Source: Paraglaciecola sp. | GTDB taxonomy: Bacteria > Pseudomonadota > Gammaproteobacteria > Enterobacterales > Alteromonadaceae | Assembly (NCBI GenBank): GCA_009993955.1 | Contig: JAACSL010000012.1 | Span: forward strand, 1 to 64,000 | DNA length: 64,000 nucleotides | Direction: 5' to 3' | In this document: positions 24,764-33,609 of the stretch, one piece after another | How positions within the stretch are numbered: the stretch's first letter is position 1 | How the letters are laid out: every line of letters starts with the position of its first letter | The notes under the pieces: generated by a model | Databases searched by the model: none | What the model saw: the letters and a program-made list of their open reading frames with translations, nothing else | What the model was told of the DNA's origin: nothing | Translations under genes and position numbers: made by a program

Positions 24764-26449
24764 CTATAAACCAAGCACATCGCTTCCTTGTTCAAAATCT
24801 ATATCAACCGGAATGGCCGCTGCGGTTAAGCGGGCAAGATCCTCGGCTAACTGCGTTTTTATTACGCCCTTATCTGCAACTAACTTATCAACGCCTGTAT
24901 AGTCGCCGTCACCCTGTAGGGTCAAAATGAGGTTCGACAATGCATCAACAGCCTCGCTCATTTTGGCCATGTTGACTTGATATAGGCCGTCTTCGTTGCG
25001 ACTGAAGGCATCGTATTCATTGAAAAAATTAAAACGAATCATGTTAGCTTTGCCGTGCGCACTTGACGCGCCAAAGCGTACAGAACGGAAAATGCCGGCC
25101 ATAAACGTTACATAGTAGTCCTCCAAGGTGCCCTCATCAATCACACCCTTGGCAAGGAGTTGTCTCACCATATAAACGCCAAGTATGTCAGCTTTACCTT
25201 CTTCTAAGGCAGAGGCATGTTCTTTCAGCGCTTGGCGCACATTTTCTTCAGTTCCCAGTACCGATTTAACGCCTAAACCATGGGCAACTTCATGAAACAT
25301 GGTGTTAGCAAAAAAGGCGTTGAAGGTAATGTGTTGGCGTTGTTCTGGCACAATAAGTTCTTGGGCAATCGGCAACATAATGTGATCGAATTTGGCTTGC
25401 ATAGCATTTTTTAACTGCAAGCGACGAGTGCCTTTTTCAAGTTGCACGGTCTCGTCATTGGGTAAATTGATGGCAATGGTTTTACTACCAGCATTAGCAT
25501 GCCCAGCGTAATAAATGACGTCATAAGCATTTAAATCGGCATCGGTTCCGGGCATTTGTGCTTTATATTCGGGGGCAACGGGCAGTCCTTGTTGCAATTC
25601 TGGTAGGAAAGCAGCGAACTTGCTGAGTTTTTCACTCCAACTCAAGTCTTTGAGCAAAACGTAAGCTTCGAAGGCTGCGCGGTACCCGAATAATTGATCT
25701 TCATAGGTTTCAATAGGACCGATCACCAACTCAATAGGATTGGTTTTCATGTCCATCCAAGCGAAATCTGAGGCTTGATAGTCATTGCTAAGCAAGGCGT
25801 CGGCTCGCAGACGTAAATAGTCGGCAAAGTGCTGATCTTCGGCTAAGTCAGCTGCTTGGCGCAGTAAAGCTGCCGCTTGATTGAGCTCAGTAGCAAAAAA
25901 GCTGGCATAGGGAATGGCGCTCAACTGACCCGCAGCATCACGCACAACCATGGAGTACAAACCGGTTTTGTCGTCAAAGTCAGCTTGCTCAAATTCTTGT
26001 TTGCTCATATCACTTGGATAGAATTGTGCTCCCAGAGGTTTTTCTTTGCTTTGACTGAGAAACACGGCGTCGCCATCCAGCCGGTCCCAAGGACCATAAT
26101 TAATCCGCGCAAATTCGCGGGTAGCGGGATCATTAATAGACGCGATAAACTTTTCTTTGTTATCACCAAACGCTTGACGCCAAAACAAGTCATCCATCAC
26201 TTTGGCGGCATCAATTAGCAGGCTTAACATCTGCTTCTGTTTATCACTGATTGCGCTTAAATCAGCACTCAATTTGACCTGCTGATATATACCTAAACGA
26301 CCTGCTTTTTCTGAGAGTAAGCTTAGCGTTGGGCCTTCGGGTGCCATGTTTTGCGTGTTGTTGGTAGCAGCTGGTTGACAACTTATCAAGCTGGCGGAAA
26401 ACACAAGCGCCAACGTGGTGGGCTTGTAAATTGAGAAAGCAAATTTCAT
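24764..26449 (-). CDS. M49-like zinc metallopeptidase lipoprotein
   Basis: Predicted lipoprotein of 561 residues from the ATG at 26449 (GGAA ribosome site). The signal peptide ends with a lipobox SLISC. The catalytic zinc motif is HEVAH (His386-Glu387-x-x-His390), with a second conserved element LEEGKADILGVYM downstream. Together these resemble the bacterial branch of dipeptidyl-peptidase III (family M49). Canonical DPP III has HELLGH with one more residue, so this belongs to the shorter-motif relatives often labelled Zn-dependent hydrolases. An earlier in-frame start at 26539 would bury the signal peptide. Probably periplasm-facing; the substrate is unknown. Confidence 0.8.
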   Translation of the reverse strand: MKFAFSIYKPTTLALVFSASLISCQPAATNNTQNMAPEGPTLSLLSEKAGRLGIYQQVKLSADLSAISDKQKQMLSLLIDAAKVMDDLFWRQAFGDNKEKFIASINDPATREFARINYGPWDRLDGDAVFLSQSKEKPLGAQFYPSDMSKQEFEQADFDDKTGLYSMVVRDAAGQLSAIPYASFFATELNQAAALLRQAADLAEDQHFADYLRLRADALLSNDYQASDFAWMDMKTNPIELVIGPIETYEDQLFGYRAAFEAYVLLKDLSWSEKLSKFAAFLPELQQGLPVAPEYKAQMPGTDADLNAYDVIYYAGHANAGSKTIAINLPNDETVQLEKGTRRLQLKNAMQAKFDHIMLPIAQELIVPEQRQHITFNAFFANTMFHEVAHGLGVKSVLGTEENVRQALKEHASALEEGKADILGVYMVRQLLAKGVIDEGTLEDYYVTFMAGIFRSVRFGASSAHGKANMIRFNFFNEYDAFSRNEDGLYQVNMAKMSEAVDALSNLILTLQGDGDYTGVDKLVADKGVIKTQLAEDLARLTAAAIPVDIDFEQGSDVLGL

Positions 26450-26726
26450 CTTGTATTCCGTATAATTCAAATAAACCTGCTGGTTTATGCCAGACGAGAA
26501 AAAATTTAGCAAATTTTTCCTCGGTAAGGCAGTAATCACACATGGTTCGTAGCAGATTATGTGCTAGCATCTGCTCACTATAACTATTTTTATCTGTGTT
26601 GAGTCAGCTTGCACTTTCCCTGTAGGGGAACTTGCAATATATTCATCCTGTGAATCGTTCACTCAATGCTCGTCAATCAACCTTACGCAAATCTTTTATT
26701 TGTTGTTATTTAGAACAGGTACATAA

Positions 26727-27563
26727 ATGTCTACTGAAAACGCCTTGCTGACCATACTTACAGAGAAGATCAATAATGACACCTTAGTATTACCAACATT
26801 GCCTGCCGTGGCATTGAAAGTGCGCAAAGCTGCGGATGATCCTGATATCAATCTAAATGCAATGGCAGATGTTATTGGCCAAGATCCTTCCCTCAGTGCG
26901 CGCATGATTAAGATTTCTAACAGCGCTTATTTGGGGCGTACCGTTAAAGTTACCTCAACCCATCAGGCCGTAACACGCATTGGTTTACGTCAAATTAAGA
27001 ATATCGCCACAGCCCTAGCCATGGAACAATTATTTGTGTCTAAAAATGCCTTGGTTAAAACCTATATGGAAAAGATTTGGGCAGATACCATTGATATCGT
27101 GGCATGTTCAATGGCTGTATTGCAGGTACATGGCAAAGCGACCAAAAACCGCAACTTAAACCTTGATTCAATGATGTTGGCTGCGTTGGTGGCAAACATT
27201 GGTGCTTTACCCGTACTCACAGAAGCGGAGCGTCATGCGGATGTGTTTGCCAACAGCACATTTTTAGATGTGTCCATTGAAAAATTATCCGGCGCGATTG
27301 GTAGCAACATCATGCAGACTTGGGGCTTTGAGCCTGAGTTCATTCTGGTTGCCAAAAGCTGGCGTGACATGAGCGTTAAAACCGATGGCATTTCATATCT
27401 GGATTTGGTGCGTTTAGGTGCGGTGTTATGCGGCAAGTTTGATAGTAAAAAAGACGCTATCCTTGGCCTAGCAGTAGAAAAAGGCATTGTGCCTTCTGTT
27501 TCATTGTTATTGTCAGACGAGTTTGACGAATATCGAGACAACGCCAAACACATCTTTGGTTAA
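26727..27563 (+). CDS. HDOD-domain protein
   Basis: Cytoplasmic signalling protein of 278 residues made almost wholly of an HDOD domain, a catalytically inactive relative of HD phosphohydrolases. Typical phrases are TLVLPTLPAVALKVRKAADDP, VIGQDPSLSARMIKISNSA and AVTRIGLRQIKNIATALAM. Members often act in two-component or c-di-GMP networks, and a GGDEF-EAL protein lies two genes away. It is a single gene, divergent from the M49-like lipoprotein and convergent with rdgC. Confidence 0.88.
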   Translation: MSTENALLTILTEKINNDTLVLPTLPAVALKVRKAADDPDINLNAMADVIGQDPSLSARMIKISNSAYLGRTVKVTSTHQAVTRIGLRQIKNIATALAMEQLFVSKNALVKTYMEKIWADTIDIVACSMAVLQVHGKATKNRNLNLDSMMLAALVANIGALPVLTEAERHADVFANSTFLDVSIEKLSGAIGSNIMQTWGFEPEFILVAKSWRDMSVKTDGISYLDLVRLGAVLCGKFDSKKDAILGLAVEKGIVPSVSLLLSDEFDEYRDNAKHIFG

Positions 27564-27579
27564 CACAATACCAATACCA

Positions 27580-27613
27580 AGAGCGCCATTGTGTTGATAC
27601 ACCATGGCGCTCT
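27580..27613. terminator. Long hairpin between HDOD gene and rdgC
   Basis: Ten-base perfect arms AGAGCGCCAT (27580-27589) and ATGGCGCTCT (27604-27613) enclose an inner GTGT/ACAC stem. It lies between convergent genes and probably serves both, although neither side has a strong T run. Confidence 0.6.
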
Positions 27614-27619
27614 CAGTAT

Positions 27620-28522
27620 TTATGCTTCGTTATCTAGTTTAAAAGCCTGCTTCAACCAAGTCGCGAAACGGACGACTTCCCCAGACATCAAGGTAAAATT
27701 GGCATCCATTCTAGCCAGCATTTCGTCTTTGGGGATATCGGCATTCTGTTCCGTGATCACATCACTAAATTTAACTCGTTTGATACTCAAATCTTCTTGA
27801 ATAAGGGCTGATAAGGTTTCATCCCATTCAACGGCGAGTTTTTGCACCAGCTTACCAGCTTGCACGTGGTTTTGGATTTCCTCACTGCCCAGATCTTGGT
27901 TTTTACAGCGTAACACCGCGCCGCCTTCTTGGGGGGCTTGTAACTCAGCTTCTTCCAACACAACCAACTCTGCAGGCACATCTGTATTTTGCAGCCAGGC
28001 AGTGAGTTCAGCTTGCACAGATTGACGGGCAAGAGGCAAAACGGGCAGTGAACCCAAGGCCTTGCGCAAATGGGCTAACAAGGCCTCTGCTTTGCCATCA
28101 GCGCTGGCGTCAACTACCACTAGGTTGTCTGCCAAGGCGATAAACGCATGGGTAAAACTATTTTTTGTAAAGGCTTGCGGGAGAAGGCGTTGCACAATGG
28201 CTTGTTTCAATTCCTGCTGCGCCTTTTTGCCCACCGGTGAACCGGTTTCTGCTTCGATTTGTGCCACTTTTTCCGCGAGTTCGGCGTTGATAACCGATGA
28301 AGGCAGCAAGCGCTCTTGCTTCTTTAAGGTAATCCAATAGCGCCCCGCTGCGCTGTGCAATAAACTGCTGCCTTGATTGAAAGGCGAAGTAAAACCCATG
28401 GTTGCGAGATCTTGGCTACCACATGGACGAAAGCGGCATGCTTCCAATTTGTCTTCTAAGTCTTGTTCAGTGATGTCCAATGTTTGACTAAGTGAATACA
28501 GCTTTAAGTTTTTAAACCACAT
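27620..28522 (-). CDS. rdgC: Recombination-associated protein RdgC
   Basis: Nucleoid-associated DNA-binding protein that forms rings on duplex DNA and restrains RecA activity. From the ATG at 28522 it has 300 residues (about 303 in E. coli) and begins MWFKNLKLYSL. Conserved stretches are CRFRPCGSQDLATMGF, LPSSVINAELAEKVAQIE and the C-terminal SGEVVRFATWLKQAF. The extra 11 residues from an upstream ATG at 28555 are not part of the family and are discarded. It converges with the HDOD gene. Confidence 0.95.
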   Translation of the reverse strand: MWFKNLKLYSLSQTLDITEQDLEDKLEACRFRPCGSQDLATMGFTSPFNQGSSLLHSAAGRYWITLKKQERLLPSSVINAELAEKVAQIEAETGSPVGKKAQQELKQAIVQRLLPQAFTKNSFTHAFIALADNLVVVDASADGKAEALLAHLRKALGSLPVLPLARQSVQAELTAWLQNTDVPAELVVLEEAELQAPQEGGAVLRCKNQDLGSEEIQNHVQAGKLVQKLAVEWDETLSALIQEDLSIKRVKFSDVITEQNADIPKDEMLARMDANFTLMSGEVVRFATWLKQAFKLDNEA

Positions 28523-28635
28523 AGTTGATGTCCGATATTTGACGAGATGCTGCAAAAGGGGCAGCAGAAAAGGGCACAGAGACTACCAGTGTTTGCCCTC
28601 GAGTGCCAAGGGCAAAACCGGCTTTACGCGCATTT

Positions 28636-30357
28636 TTACATGGGTATGGTGATGTGGTAACGCAGACCTTGATGGACTTTACTGAACGCTTCAATTTCAC
28701 CGCGCAACGTTTGTGTTACCAAATTGTACATAATGTGGGTGCCAAGACCGCTGCCACCTTTGCCTCGACGAGTCGTAAAAAACGCATCAAAATGTTGTTC
28801 CAAGGTGCCTTCTGGTAAGCCTTTTCCGTCATCTTCATAATCAATAATAAGCTGCTTGTCGTTGCGGCTAATATCGATTTTGATCGTGCCTTTGGTTTTG
28901 AATTCAAATCCGTGGAGCAAGCTATTCATGATCATATTGGTAAAGATTTGTGCAATCACACCAGGCGCACAATGAATGACCAAATCATCTGGGCAATGTA
29001 TTTCAATGTTGTGTTGGGTCTTTTTCAGATTGGGCGCCAACGAATGCACTACCTCACCTAAATATTGACGCATATTGATTTCGCGTTCTGCCTCACTGGC
29101 TTGGTCTACTGCCACTTGTTTGAAACTCGAAATCAATTCTGACGCACGATTGAGGTTATTCGTGAGCAAAATAAGGGTTTGCTGAGCATCGGTAATAAAT
29201 GAAGACATCGTGCTGCCAGTAAGCTTTTTATCTTCATAGGCCAGTTGTAAATTGTTGATGCGCTCTTGCAAAAAGCTGGTTGCGGTGACGCTGACACCCA
29301 GTGGCGTGTTAACGTCGTGAGCAATACCTGCCACCAAACCACCCAGCGATGCCATGCGTTCTGATTCCACCAACTGGTCCTTGGCCAATTGCAAGGTTTC
29401 CATCGACGTGGCCAGCTCACTGTTACGTTTACGCAGTTCATCTTCGACAAATTGTCGGTTTTCATTTTCTTGGCGCAATTCACGCTGGTTGATCAACAAT
29501 TCATCTTTTTGTTGCTCCAAATCGAGCATGATTTTGCTTAGCGTGGCGGTTTTTTTAGCGACTTCTTCTTCTAGTGAAATATTCTGATCATCGAGACGGC
29601 GATTGGCAGCTCTTAATTCAGCCTGTGCGCCTGCCAACTTATCTTGGAAATTTACCAAGTCATCAATCAGATGATTGTAGGAATCTTGTAATAATTTGAA
29701 CTCGTTATCGTCATCGAGACTTAAGTCCAACTTAGAAGACTCTGGATCATCCAAGTTAAATTCAGTGATTTGCTGGGTTAATTCGGTGAGGGGTTTTGTC
29801 AGCATGTGACGAAACGCATTCATAAACAAAAACACCAAAAACGCCGTTTTTATCAGGGCATTACCAATGAGGAAAAATATCCCCACATCAATGCGGCTAA
29901 AGATAATGGTGGAGCTGGAATACAAGGTAACGTCACCCACCAAGGAGGTACGCCCCGAAAATTCAAAAATAAGTGGAAAGCTATAACCGAAAGTACCACC
30001 TGCATGGTCGCGGACGACACCTTTGGTAATGGATTCAGCGCTTTGTTTACTGGTTAAGCCTAAGTCTTCAATGTAGTTGCCATTCTCATCGCGGATTTGT
30101 ACACCTTCGACAATGGGTAGTTCCATTAATCCAGTAGCGATGGATTTAGCTTGCGGGGTATTCAACTCCCAGATGGCGCGCGTTAAACTGACACTGAAGG
30201 TATTTTTAAGGGTCTGTAGCTCACCTTCGATGTGGCTTTTTGCGTTCAGGTATTCAGTGAAAACCTGCCCCACGGTCACAATTAACGTCAAAACAAAATA
30301 CACCGAGAGCACTCGAGCGAGTAACCTTTTGGACAACCCCTGATTTACTTTTGACAT
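28636..30357 (-). CDS. Orphan membrane sensor histidine kinase
   Basis: Sensor kinase of 573 residues. Two membrane helices (about 13-33 and 155-182) enclose a periplasmic domain of roughly 125 residues containing ALWELN-like and IRDENGNYI phrases. A long coiled coil (about 230-330) leads to an atypical phospho-acceptor motif GIAHDVNTPLGVSVT (HD in place of HE), then an ATPase domain with NMIMNSLLHGFEF, DDGKGLP and GKGGSGLGTHIMYNL. This is the HPK4-like class with an HDxNTPLG box. No response regulator is encoded next to it, although phoB begins 220 bases away in the opposite direction. Confidence 0.88.
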   Translation of the reverse strand: MSKVNQGLSKRLLARVLSVYFVLTLIVTVGQVFTEYLNAKSHIEGELQTLKNTFSVSLTRAIWELNTPQAKSIATGLMELPIVEGVQIRDENGNYIEDLGLTSKQSAESITKGVVRDHAGGTFGYSFPLIFEFSGRTSLVGDVTLYSSSTIIFSRIDVGIFFLIGNALIKTAFLVFLFMNAFRHMLTKPLTELTQQITEFNLDDPESSKLDLSLDDDNEFKLLQDSYNHLIDDLVNFQDKLAGAQAELRAANRRLDDQNISLEEEVAKKTATLSKIMLDLEQQKDELLINQRELRQENENRQFVEDELRKRNSELATSMETLQLAKDQLVESERMASLGGLVAGIAHDVNTPLGVSVTATSFLQERINNLQLAYEDKKLTGSTMSSFITDAQQTLILLTNNLNRASELISSFKQVAVDQASEAEREINMRQYLGEVVHSLAPNLKKTQHNIEIHCPDDLVIHCAPGVIAQIFTNMIMNSLLHGFEFKTKGTIKIDISRNDKQLIIDYEDDGKGLPEGTLEQHFDAFFTTRRGKGGSGLGTHIMYNLVTQTLRGEIEAFSKVHQGLRYHITIPM

Positions 30358-30512
30358 TAAAAAAAGAATTCCATGCGGCCAAATTGAGAGTCAAAGAATA
30401 TGCGTTATCGGTTCATTAAACAAGAATTTCGAGTCAACACTTTGACTTCACAGACGTTTTGATAGAGGGTTTGAAATGACGGTTGGTGAGTTATTCGTAG
30501 TTTAAGCAAGCG

Positions 30513-30546
30513 CTTTAATAAAAGTGTCATATATAATCTGAATAAT
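30513..30546 (+). promoter_or_regulatory. Pho box and -10 of phoB
   Basis: Half-sites CTTTAAT (30513-30519) and GTGTCAT (30524-30530) are separated by AAAA, matching the Pho-box pattern CTGTCAT-N4-CTGTCAT at 11 of 14 positions. A -10-like AATAAT begins at 30541, six bases after the second 11-base unit, the same geometry as the E. coli phoB promoter. Another TATAAT at 30532-30537 overlaps the box. This implies phoB autoactivation. Confidence 0.75.
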
Positions 30547-30577
30547 TGCGCATTTTGATGGCACAGGAAGAGTAGTA

Positions 30578-31267
30578 ATGGCGAAGAGAATATTGTTAGT
30601 TGAGGATGAAGCGCCAATTCGGGAAATGTTGAAGTTTGTTCTTGAACAAAGCGGTTTTGAAACGGTGGAGGCAGAAGATTTTAATATTGCCCTAGAAAAA
30701 ATTGCTGAGCCCTTCCCGGATCTCATTTTACTCGACTGGATGTTGCCTGGTGGTTCAGGGGTGCAACTGGCCAAACGCCTAAAACAACACGAATATACAC
30801 GTGACATCCCCATTATTATGCTCACTGCAAGAGGTGAGGAAGAAGACAAAGTGCGCGGATTAGAAGCCGGTGCTGATGACTACGTCACAAAACCGTTTTC
30901 CCCCAAAGAGTTAATCGCGAGGGTCAAAGCTGTCATTCGTCGGGTAACGCCAACCTCGTCTGAAGACGTCATAGAGTATCAAGGGCTGAAACTCGACCCT
31001 GTTTCACATCGTGTAACAGCCAATGATAACCCCTTGGACATGGGGCCAACCGAATTCAAATTGCTGCACTTTTTTATGACTCATGCAGAGCGTGTATACA
31101 GCCGCGAGCAATTGCTGGATAACGTCTGGGGCACCAACGTATACGTAGAAGACCGCACCGTTGATGTGCACATCAGACGTTTGCGTAAAGCCATCTCTGA
31201 ATTTGGCCACGATAACATGATTCAAACTGTAAGAGGCGCGGGGTATCGCTTTTCAACCAAAGTTTAG
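30578..31267 (+). CDS. phoB: Phosphate regulon response regulator PhoB
   Basis: OmpR-class transcription factor that activates phosphate-starvation genes when phosphorylated by PhoR. It has 229 residues, the usual length. The receiver shows [27 protein letters not shown] (phospho-acceptor Asp), and [19 protein letters not shown]. The winged-helix C-terminus has [20 protein letters not shown] and [13 protein letters not shown] Pho box lies upstream, as expected for autoregulation. phoR follows after 62 bases. Confidence 0.97.
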   Translation: MAKRILLVEDEAPIREMLKFVLEQSGFETVEAEDFNIALEKIAEPFPDLILLDWMLPGGSGVQLAKRLKQHEYTRDIPIIMLTARGEEEDKVRGLEAGADDYVTKPFSPKELIARVKAVIRRVTPTSSEDVIEYQGLKLDPVSHRVTANDNPLDMGPTEFKLLHFFMTHAERVYSREQLLDNVWGTNVYVEDRTVDVHIRRLRKAISEFGHDNMIQTVRGAGYRFSTKV

Positions 31268-31329
31268 CCACGTTAAAATGGAAGAATAGCGCGTTGCAAT
31301 GGTCAAGGTAGCAGATAAAGGAAAGCCGC

Positions 31330-32658
31330 TTGTCAGACAATTCTCAAGGTACTTGGTTAATCAATCTCTTTGTCGTCTTGCTGTGTTTTGTCGCGGCAGG
31401 CGCAGTGGGGGTTTATGTTGATGAGTTTTGGCTGTGCATAGCGCTTGTTGCCCTGATTTTGCTGGGTCTGCAGTGTTGGCAAATGTTGGCTCTGCATACC
31501 TGGCTTAGTCACTATAAAAAGCTCTCTTACCCTCACAACGTCAGTGCTTGGGGTTTGCTTTACAAAGATATATACGCCGAATTGCAAAAGGGCCGCACCA
31601 AGCGTAAACAGTTAGCCGAAAGCTTACGCACTTTCAAAAGTGGTTCAGAAGCGTTGCCTGATGCCACCGTTGTTGTCAATCAGCACCATGAGGTGTTGTG
31701 GTGTAATCGCCTTGCACGTATCGAATTGGGTGTCACCTGGCCGGAAAAAACCGGGCTTAAGATCACCGACATTGTGCGTAGCAACGAATTTATTGAATAT
31801 TTGCTCGCGAGGCAATTCAACACACCCATCGAATTGCCGTCGCCAAACAATCCGCAGAAAATGTTTGAATTTCGCGTGGTGCCGTTTCAAGACAACAACC
31901 TGATGCTGTTAGTCCGAGATGTCACACGACTGACACAAATAGAAAAAATGCGTAAAGATTTTGTCGCAAATGTGTCACATGAATTGCGTACGCCGCTTAC
32001 GGTCATCAATGGCTACCTTGAAATGCTGCCCGACGCGGCAGAGCTCCCTCCGTTGATGGTTAACAAGGCCATTGGTGAAATGCGTACGCAGTCGCTACGC
32101 ATGCAAAATCTCATTGAAGAATTGTTGCAATTATCGCGCATTGAAGCGAGCACCGAACGCGTATTTGATAAGGTGGTGGATGTGCCGCAATTGTTGTGGC
32201 AAATCCAAAAAGAAGCGCAAACATTAAATCGTGAAAAACATCATAAGTTATTTTTTGATATCGCCCCTCAGCTCAAGGTTTACGGCATCGAAACTGAGCT
32301 ACGCAGTGCTTTTTCTAACCTGATTTTTAATGCCATTCACTACACTCCTGACAAGGGCGTGATTGAAGTAAAATGGCAGTTGAATAAGGATGCGGCACGT
32401 TTTAGTGTGAAAGATAACGGTGACGGTATTGCCAGCAAAGATATCACCCGCATTACCGAACGGTTTTATCGGGTGGATAAAGCTCGTTCACGCAAAACCG
32501 GCGGCTCGGGCTTGGGCTTGTCTATCGTCAAGCACGTATTAACCCACCACAATTCCAGTTTGAAGATCAGCAGTGCGGTTGGCGTGGGCAGCGATTTTTC
32601 TTGTGAGTTTTTGCCCGAGCTCACCTACCTACCTGATTCACATAATACTGCGCAGTAG
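31330..32658 (+). CDS. phoR: Phosphate regulon sensor kinase PhoR
   Basis: Membrane sensor kinase of 442 residues, starting at a TTG at 31330 with AAAGGAAAG upstream. Two close membrane helices cover residues 9-55. A PAS domain lies at about 105-205 (LPDATVVVNQHHEVLWCN). The HisKA box is DFVANVSHELRTPLTVINGYLEM and the ATPase domain shows NLIFNAIHYTP, KDNGDGI and GGSGLGLSIVKHVL. In characterised species PhoR is controlled by the Pst transporter and PhoU, which are not encoded in this window. The next gene (2OG oxygenase) begins 6 bases later. Confidence 0.96.
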   Translation: MSDNSQGTWLINLFVVLLCFVAAGAVGVYVDEFWLCIALVALILLGLQCWQMLALHTWLSHYKKLSYPHNVSAWGLLYKDIYAELQKGRTKRKQLAESLRTFKSGSEALPDATVVVNQHHEVLWCNRLARIELGVTWPEKTGLKITDIVRSNEFIEYLLARQFNTPIELPSPNNPQKMFEFRVVPFQDNNLMLLVRDVTRLTQIEKMRKDFVANVSHELRTPLTVINGYLEMLPDAAELPPLMVNKAIGEMRTQSLRMQNLIEELLQLSRIEASTERVFDKVVDVPQLLWQIQKEAQTLNREKHHKLFFDIAPQLKVYGIETELRSAFSNLIFNAIHYTPDKGVIEVKWQLNKDAARFSVKDNGDGIASKDITRITERFYRVDKARSRKTGGSGLGLSIVKHVLTHHNSSLKISSAVGVGSDFSCEFLPELTYLPDSHNTAQ

Positions 32659-32663
32659 TTGGC

Positions 32664-33461
32664 ATGTTATCGCAGAGTTGGCGCAACTGGGTGTTGCAAA
32701 ACTTACTCAAGGGAGTTGATGCTGACAGGATTTTGCATACTTTACTTGAGCATGGCTTTCACATCGATGATTGTAAGGTTGCCTTGGGTAACAATATTGA
32801 TCAAAGCCAGGTTTTTGCTAAAGATATTCAGTTTTATGCTAAGCTCGCACAACCGCGTTTGTTGCACAATCTGCCGACATGGCAGGGTGAATATTTAGAG
32901 CAAAACCAAGCTCAAGTGCTGCAAATTCCGCATTGCATCGATGCTGCTAAGTGTGATGAGTTGATTGCCTTAGCCAGAGTAAAATTAAGACCCTCAACGA
33001 TTACAGAGCCCTCGTCCTACTCAAACTTTAGAACCTCAACCACCTGTGATCTGGCTCTCAGCCACAGCCCTGTGGTGCAGAAGTTAAATCAACATATCAA
33101 CGATTGTCTTGGTTTGGCCATTGATTCGGGGGAATTAATGCAAGCCCAGCATTATGCCCTTGGTCAACAGTTCAAGGCTCATACTGACTATTTCGAACCT
33201 GGCACCAAAGAATTCCTGCAATACGCTAGTCATCACGGACAACGAACCTGGACCTTCATGCTGTATTTGAACGATGGCTGTGAAGGGGGAGAAACAGAAT
33301 TTCCTGAACTAAAAATCAAGATCAAACCTCAGCAGGGCAGTGCGTTAATATGGAATAACCTGCTGCCGAATGGTCGCCCCAATCCCCTTACTTTGCATCA
33401 ATCTCACCCCATTGTTTCAGGTGAAAAATGGGTTATTACTAAATGGTTTCGTGATCAATAA
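32664..33461 (+). CDS. 2OG-Fe(II) oxygenase (prolyl 4-hydroxylase-like)
   Basis: Predicted iron- and 2-oxoglutarate-dependent dioxygenase, 265 residues. The C-terminal P4Hc fold has the iron ligands HTDYF (HxD) and the later His in LHQSHPI, followed by a basic residue (SGEKWVITKW) for 2-oxoglutarate binding. The N-terminal about 95 residues are helical and unrecognised. It starts 5 bases after phoR stops, so it should be in the phoBR transcript and is probably phosphate-controlled. The substrate is unknown; the family includes protein and small-molecule hydroxylases. Confidence 0.85.
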   Translation: MLSQSWRNWVLQNLLKGVDADRILHTLLEHGFHIDDCKVALGNNIDQSQVFAKDIQFYAKLAQPRLLHNLPTWQGEYLEQNQAQVLQIPHCIDAAKCDELIALARVKLRPSTITEPSSYSNFRTSTTCDLALSHSPVVQKLNQHINDCLGLAIDSGELMQAQHYALGQQFKAHTDYFEPGTKEFLQYASHHGQRTWTFMLYLNDGCEGGETEFPELKIKIKPQQGSALIWNNLLPNGRPNPLTLHQSHPIVSGEKWVITKWFRDQ

Positions 33462-33527
33462 ACGTGGTATTTTTCATTTCCAAGTGGAGGAAGTAGACAA
33501 ATATTAAAGTTTTGTGACGGTGATTGA

Positions 33528-33545
33528 ATGTAACAAAAACGTCAT
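33528..33545 (+). promoter_or_regulatory. Candidate Pho box upstream of the duplicated lipoprotein gene
   Basis: ATGTAAC-AAAA-ACGTCAT matches the Pho-box pattern at 9 of 14 half-site positions with a perfect A4 spacer, 65 bases before the ATG at 33610. A TACTCT at 33556-33561 has the expected -10 spacing but poor identity. Weaker than the phoB and DUF3450 sites. Confidence 0.5.
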
Positions 33546-33609
33546 AACTCTTGTGTACTCTTTGCGGCGTTTTCATAACTTATTATTTGACTCGCATTTG
33601 GAGAGCACG

